64,000 nt of DNA, from NCBI GenBank assembly GCA_021741585.1, contig JAIOXN010000001.1, forward strand, positions 735,059 through 799,058. Reading direction: 5' to 3'. Numbering within the stretch: position 1 is the stretch's first letter; each line of letters opens with the position of its first letter. Below, piece by piece: positions 60,729-64,000 of this stretch. The position numbers and the translations under genes are program-made. A model generated the notes under the pieces. That model searched no databases, had not been told where the DNA came from, and saw only the letters and a program-made list of their open reading frames with translations. This DNA is from Aquiluna sp. Lineage in GTDB: Bacteria > Actinomycetota > Actinomycetes > Actinomycetales > Microbacteriaceae.

Positions 60729-61312
60729 CTGGCCCTCCTGACGCCGAAGAGGTAGACACCAGCCATCAACCAAAGCGCTATGAAGATTGCTCGCCCGATT
60801 GGCTCTTCCAGGACGGGGTCTAGTAGTACCGAAATTGTTGGATAAGTGGAGAGATCTCCACTCATCTTGCTAGCTAGATATGCCACCAGCTCTATTAGGG
60901 CAAAGACCAGCGCCCAAAGCGCCCAAACCAAACGCCCTCGAAGCTCTTGCTTTGTTGGCACCGGATGAATTGGATCATCAACATATAAAAGAAGTGCGGC
61001 ACCGATGGGCAGAAGGCTCAGAAATAAAAGAAGGTTGGCCCCCTCATGCCTTGGAGTGAGGAACATGATGCTTGCGCTCACCAACACAACTACAGCAATA
61101 ACAATTGGCCCGAACTGCGGTTGCCTTCTGAAGCCATATTTCGTAAGGCCCATGACTTGACTCATTATGAGGATCGCGCCGGAGCCAAAGATAAACACGT
61201 CAGCAAGAGACTGTCGCCAGAGGTGAAATAGTGCCATGCCAATAAATACCAGCACCCAAGGATTGAAGCCGGCAAAGCTTCCTAGCCTAAATCTCAGATC
61301 ACCTTTGGTCAC
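60725..61312 (-). CDS. Hypothetical integral membrane protein
   Basis: A 195-residue protein with about six hydrophobic helices, a basic N-terminus and a short basic tail (VRRAR). Not recognised. It is coupled to the small DUF6186-like gene, so the two may form one complex. GTG/ATG usage gives the start after GGTCACC-complement; no strong alternative. Confidence 0.65.
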   Translation of the reverse strand: MTKGDLRFRLGSFAGFNPWVLVFIGMALFHLWRQSLADVFIFGSGAILIMSQVMGLTKYGFRRQPQFGPIVIAVVVLVSASIMFLTPRHEGANLLLFLSLLPIGAALLLYVDDPIHPVPTKQELRGRLVWALWALVFALIELVAYLASKMSGDLSTYPTISVLLDPVLEEPIGRAIFIALWLMAGVYLFGVRRAR

Positions 61313-61361
61313 AAAACAAGGTTAGTGAAATTATTTGGCCAAGAAGCTGGTTGGCTAACCC

Positions 61362-61844
61362 ATGATTGCTTCGGAAATAGAACTAACAATGCTAGATGGC
61401 TCCTCCAAGCCACTCTCTGACTATGCAGGAAAACTTGTCATGGTTGTGAATGTAGCCTCGAGATGTGGGCTTTCGCCTCAATATCAGCAGCTCGAGGAGC
61501 TGCAGAAAAGATATTCAAGCCGTGGCTTCACAGTCCTGGGAGTGCCTTCGGGCTCCTTTAAGCAAGAGCTGAAAGACGACGAATCAATTGCTGAGTACTG
61601 CTCAACAACTTGGGGAGTCAGCTTCCCAATGACTCAGAAAAGTGACGTCAATGGTCGCAATCGCCATCCGCTATACAAGACACTCGTCAAGACCAAGGAC
61701 TCCAAAGGGCTAGCGGGGCCAGTGATGTGGAACTTTGAGAAATTTCTAATCTTGCCAAGTGGCGAAATAAAGAGATTCCGCCCAACTACAAAACCTGATG
61801 ACGAGTCAATAATTGCCTTGATCGAAGCGAACCTTCCAGAGTAA
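61362..61844 (+). CDS. Glutathione-peroxidase-family thiol peroxidase
   Basis: A 160-residue GPx-fold peroxidase. The peroxidatic C35 is in NVASRCGLSPQY; Trp/Asn are in GPVMWNFEKFL. The second block, normally FPCNQFGGQEP, reads VPSGSFKQELKDD, so the usual resolving Cys is absent and the glutamine context is altered, but a Cys occurs later in AEYCSTTWG. It probably reduces organic peroxides with thioredoxin or mycothiol rather than glutathione, which actinobacteria lack. ATG start. Confidence 0.88.
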   Translation: MIASEIELTMLDGSSKPLSDYAGKLVMVVNVASRCGLSPQYQQLEELQKRYSSRGFTVLGVPSGSFKQELKDDESIAEYCSTTWGVSFPMTQKSDVNGRNRHPLYKTLVKTKDSKGLAGPVMWNFEKFLILPSGEIKRFRPTTKPDDESIIALIEANLPE

Positions 61845-61862
61845 ATTCGATAACCTCTCACC

Positions 61863-62246
61863 ATGGCAATAACTGTGGTGGCAGCAATCATCCAAGATTT
61901 GGATGGCAACTACCTTTGCTGCAAACGTGGATCTTGGAAGCAATCTCCAGATAAGTGGGAGTTTCCAGGCGGGAAGCCAGAACAAGGCGAATCGCTAGAC
62001 CAAGCCCTAGTTCGTGAGATCAAAGAAGAGTTAAACTCCCAGATTCGAGTGATCCGTCAGTTCGACCGCAGCACCACCGGGGAAATAGATTTAGTCTGCT
62101 TTGTAGCAGAGCTGGTCGGCGACAAGCCCATGTTTTCGACAGACCATTCTCAAATGCTATGGGTGCCGGAAAATGAACTATCTAAACTTGATTGGGCGGA
62201 ACCAGATTTGCCCGCTCTCAAGAGGATTCTTATCCCTTTTTGCTAA
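61863..62246 (+). CDS. NUDIX hydrolase (MutT-like)
   Basis: A 127-residue NUDIX enzyme with the complete box G37-x5-E-x7-REIKEEL (GGKPEQGESLDQALVREIKEEL region) and the preceding KWEFPGG typical of MutT-type 8-oxo-dGTP or CTP pyrophosphohydrolases. It starts 18 bases after the peroxidase gene, and both could serve oxidative-damage control. Its stop overlaps the convergent hypothetical gene by 4 bases. Confidence 0.9.
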   Translation: MAITVVAAIIQDLDGNYLCCKRGSWKQSPDKWEFPGGKPEQGESLDQALVREIKEELNSQIRVIRQFDRSTTGEIDLVCFVAELVGDKPMFSTDHSQMLWVPENELSKLDWAEPDLPALKRILIPFC

Positions 62247-62815
62247 CCAAGGAATCGAACTGGAAATCTCAGGTATTCGGCTTTCCAAGCAAGATTCGGG
62301 TTTCTCCAGACCAAATCATCTGCCAACTCTGCAATTACCGCCCAGAAGAAGATGTTTATAAGGTCCACACTCAAATAAGAAATAGTGTCACCGGGGAAGG
62401 CTCTTCCCAAAAACCTTCGCAATAACGTTGGAATGTCACCAACGCCGTGCTCATGGAGCTGGGATCGGACCTCAAGCTCGATCTCTCTGCAGCGCCTTGG
62501 GTTCCAAGGCAGCATGGGTTTTGGGTAGTGAAGCATCTCAGAAAGAATGAGTGCCTCCTTATATCTGACGTCCTCTAGTCGGTCAAAAATCGGAATGAAG
62601 CGGTCGATCTCGTACCCGGCTTTTCGCAGATCGAGGATGTCTGGATATGCAAGGAATCTATAGAACGGAACATGGGGTCGAACTGGCTGATAGGGCTTCG
62701 AAGTAAAGCTCGCAGCTAGGGGGTCAACACCCAGCGCGGATGCGCCCCAGGTGTTAAATGCCTCATCGGGGTATGGAATTGAATCGAGGTCTCGTGATTC
62801 AGGTTCGATCGTCAC
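62243..62815 (-). CDS. Hypothetical cytoplasmic protein
   Basis: A 190-residue acidic to neutral protein with high Pro/Arg/Tyr/Trp content and no clear membrane segment, signal or known domain. Segments such as YEIDRFIPIFDRLEDVRYKEALIL look helical. Compositions and codon use match the neighbours, so it is likely a real but unrecognised gene. It lies 48 bases after purA on the same strand. Confidence 0.6.
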   Translation of the reverse strand: MTIEPESRDLDSIPYPDEAFNTWGASALGVDPLAASFTSKPYQPVRPHVPFYRFLAYPDILDLRKAGYEIDRFIPIFDRLEDVRYKEALILSEMLHYPKPMLPWNPRRCREIELEVRSQLHEHGVGDIPTLLRRFLGRAFPGDTISYLSVDLINIFFWAVIAELADDLVWRNPNLAWKAEYLRFPVRFLG

Positions 62816-62863
62816 CCTCCAATTCTCCGCTGGGAAAGTGCTCTATTTGGGAGTTTTTCGAAT

Positions 62864-64000
62864 TTACCCAAGCATGTCGTAGCGAACAATGGTCGCATTG
62901 CGATCTTGTCCAACTCCGATAGCTGAAACTCTGGTTCCGGAAAGCCTCTCAAGCGCAAGAACATAATCCTGGGCATTCTTTGGCAGATCTGTGAATTCCT
63001 TCACGCCTGTGATGTCATCATCCCAACCTGGATACATCTCGTAAATTGGCTTTGCGTGGTGGAAATCAGATTGTGAAACTGGAACCTCGTCCACTCTCAC
63101 GCCATCAACCTCGTAGGCAACACAAACTGGAATCTCTTTGATGCCGGTTAGCACATCCAACTTGGTCAAGAAGATGTCGGTAAGACCATTGATTCTGGTT
63201 GCATAACGAGCAACCGGTGCATCAAACCAACCGCAGCGACGCTCGCGTCCGGTTGTGACACCAAACTCGCCACCGGTCTTGCGCAAGAACTCGCCCCACT
63301 CATCAAACAACTCGGTAGGGAATGGGCCAGCACCAACGCGTGTGGTATAGGCCTTGAGGATTCCAATAACGCCAGAAATCTTCGTTGGCCCGATTCCGGA
63401 ACCTGTTGTCGCGCCACCAGCAGTTGGGTTAGACGAGGTGACAAATGGATAGGTTCCGTGGTCAACATCCAGCAGGGTTCCTTGACCACCCTCAAGCAAT
63501 ACTGTCTTGCCGGCATCTAGGGCATTGTTCAGAATCAATGCGGTGTCCTGAACCATTGGCCTTAGTCGGTCGGCGAAAGACAACAGGTGCTCAACCACAT
63601 CATTCGCGCGGATCGCCGCGCGGTTATAGATCTTGACTAATAGTTCATTCTTTTGGCCCAACGCTGCCTCAACCTTTTGGCGAAGAATGCTTGGATCAAA
63701 CAGGTCCTGGACACGAATTCCCAGGCGGCCCATCTTGTCGCCATAGGTTGGGCCGATGCCGCGACCGGTTGTGCCAATAGCTCGCTTGCCCAAGAATCGC
63801 TCTGAAACCTTGTCAACGGTGACGTGGTAAGGGGTGATGATGTGAGCATTTGCAGAGATGATCAGACGAGAGGTGTCAACACCCTTCTCATTCAAACCGT
63901 CAATTTCGCGGAACAAAACTTCAAGGTCAATGACAACACCATTGCCAATAACAGGAGTGCAGTCAGGGGTGAGGATGCCCGAAGGCAATAGGTGCAGAGC
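62864..64000 (-). CDS. purA: Adenylosuccinate synthetase (5' end outside window)
   Basis: Joins aspartate to IMP using GTP in AMP synthesis. About 378 residues are present (full enzyme about 430); the N-terminal P-loop GDEGKGK part is beyond the edge. Family blocks seen: LHLLPSGIL at the edge, [59 protein letters not shown] and [15 protein letters not shown], with [16 protein letters not shown] near the end. Housekeeping gene. Confidence 0.97.
   Translation of the reverse strand, partial: ALHLLPSGILTPDCTPVIGNGVVIDLEVLFREIDGLNEKGVDTSRLIISANAHIITPYHVTVDKVSERFLGKRAIGTTGRGIGPTYGDKMGRLGIRVQDLFDPSILRQKVEAALGQKNELLVKIYNRAAIRANDVVEHLLSFADRLRPMVQDTALILNNALDAGKTVLLEGGQGTLLDVDHGTYPFVTSSNPTAGGATTGSGIGPTKISGVIGILKAYTTRVGAGPFPTELFDEWGEFLRKTGGEFGVTTGRERRCGWFDAPVARYATRINGLTDIFLTKLDVLTGIKEIPVCVAYEVDGVRVDEVPVSQSDFHHAKPIYEMYPGWDDDITGVKEFTDLPKNAQDYVLALERLSGTRVSAIGVGQDRNATIVRYDMLG

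Overview
The window looks like a chromosomal segment of a small, streamlined freshwater actinobacterium of the family Microbacteriaceae, most likely of the Rhodoluna/Aquiluna (Luna) type. Evidence: an actinorhodopsin gene, a C50-type carotenoid gene pair, moderate base composition (by eye about half G+C), many actinobacterial-type proteins, frequent GTG/TTG starts, gene overlaps of 1-4 bases, and convergent genes whose 3' ends overlap by up to 56 bases. There is no phage, insertion sequence, CRISPR array or rRNA operon. The genus is an inference from gene content.

Layout. 0-5 kb: end of a surface-polysaccharide cluster (glycosyltransferases, a glycosyltransferase/pyruvyl-transferase fusion, an orphan ABC-exporter-like membrane half), then a secreted subtilisin and galU. 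5.7-9.6 kb: a DUF2256 mini-protein, a YerB-like lipoprotein, an SGNH hydrolase, DedA and a mannosyltransferase-like GT4. 9.7-14 kb: a metal/metalloid island with aquaporin-arsC facing arsR-DUF4395-copZ-copA. 14-22.5 kb: catabolic genes (succinate-semialdehyde dehydrogenase, tocopherol-cyclase-like protein plus SDR, deoC with two aldehyde dehydrogenases, the second truncated). 22.5-30.6 kb: pseudouridine catabolism (psuK, psuG) in one operon with a two-component system and a lipoprotein, facing an extracytoplasmic flavin electron-transfer set (ferric-reductase-like flavocytochrome, FMN-binding carrier, ApbE) and an Asp/His-rich repeat protein. 30.6-37.3 kb: MFS, a GH13 lipoprotein, actinorhodopsin with a strong terminator, and a large P-type cation ATPase. 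37.4-46.8 kb: nitroreductase-P450, a CASTOR/POLLUX-type channel, a sugar ABC importer lacking its own ATPase, an LLM oxidoreductase and rlmN. 46.8-51.6 kb: a PIN/Phd toxin-antitoxin pair, lycopene-elongase-like and CrtI/CrtD-like genes, a GH13_18 phosphorylase. 52.3-64 kb: three tRNA genes, an LCP ligase, serS, a lipid kinase, an atypical two-component system, pheA, glutathione peroxidase, a NUDIX hydrolase and a partial purA.

Best candidate for an undescribed system: roughly 26.4-30.6 kb. An 18-base element, GAAATTAGA[G/C]TTTTCTCA, occurs once in the divergent promoter region between the lipoprotein/kinase/regulator operon and the flavocytochrome operon, and again upstream of the Asp/His-rich protein-apbE operon. 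This suggests that one envelope-sensing two-component system controls a flavin-based redox module with an acidic repeat protein. A second possible link is functional: the rhodopsin has the glycine (G151) that in xanthorhodopsin-type pumps leaves room for a carotenoid antenna, and carotenoid-modifying genes lie 13 kb away.
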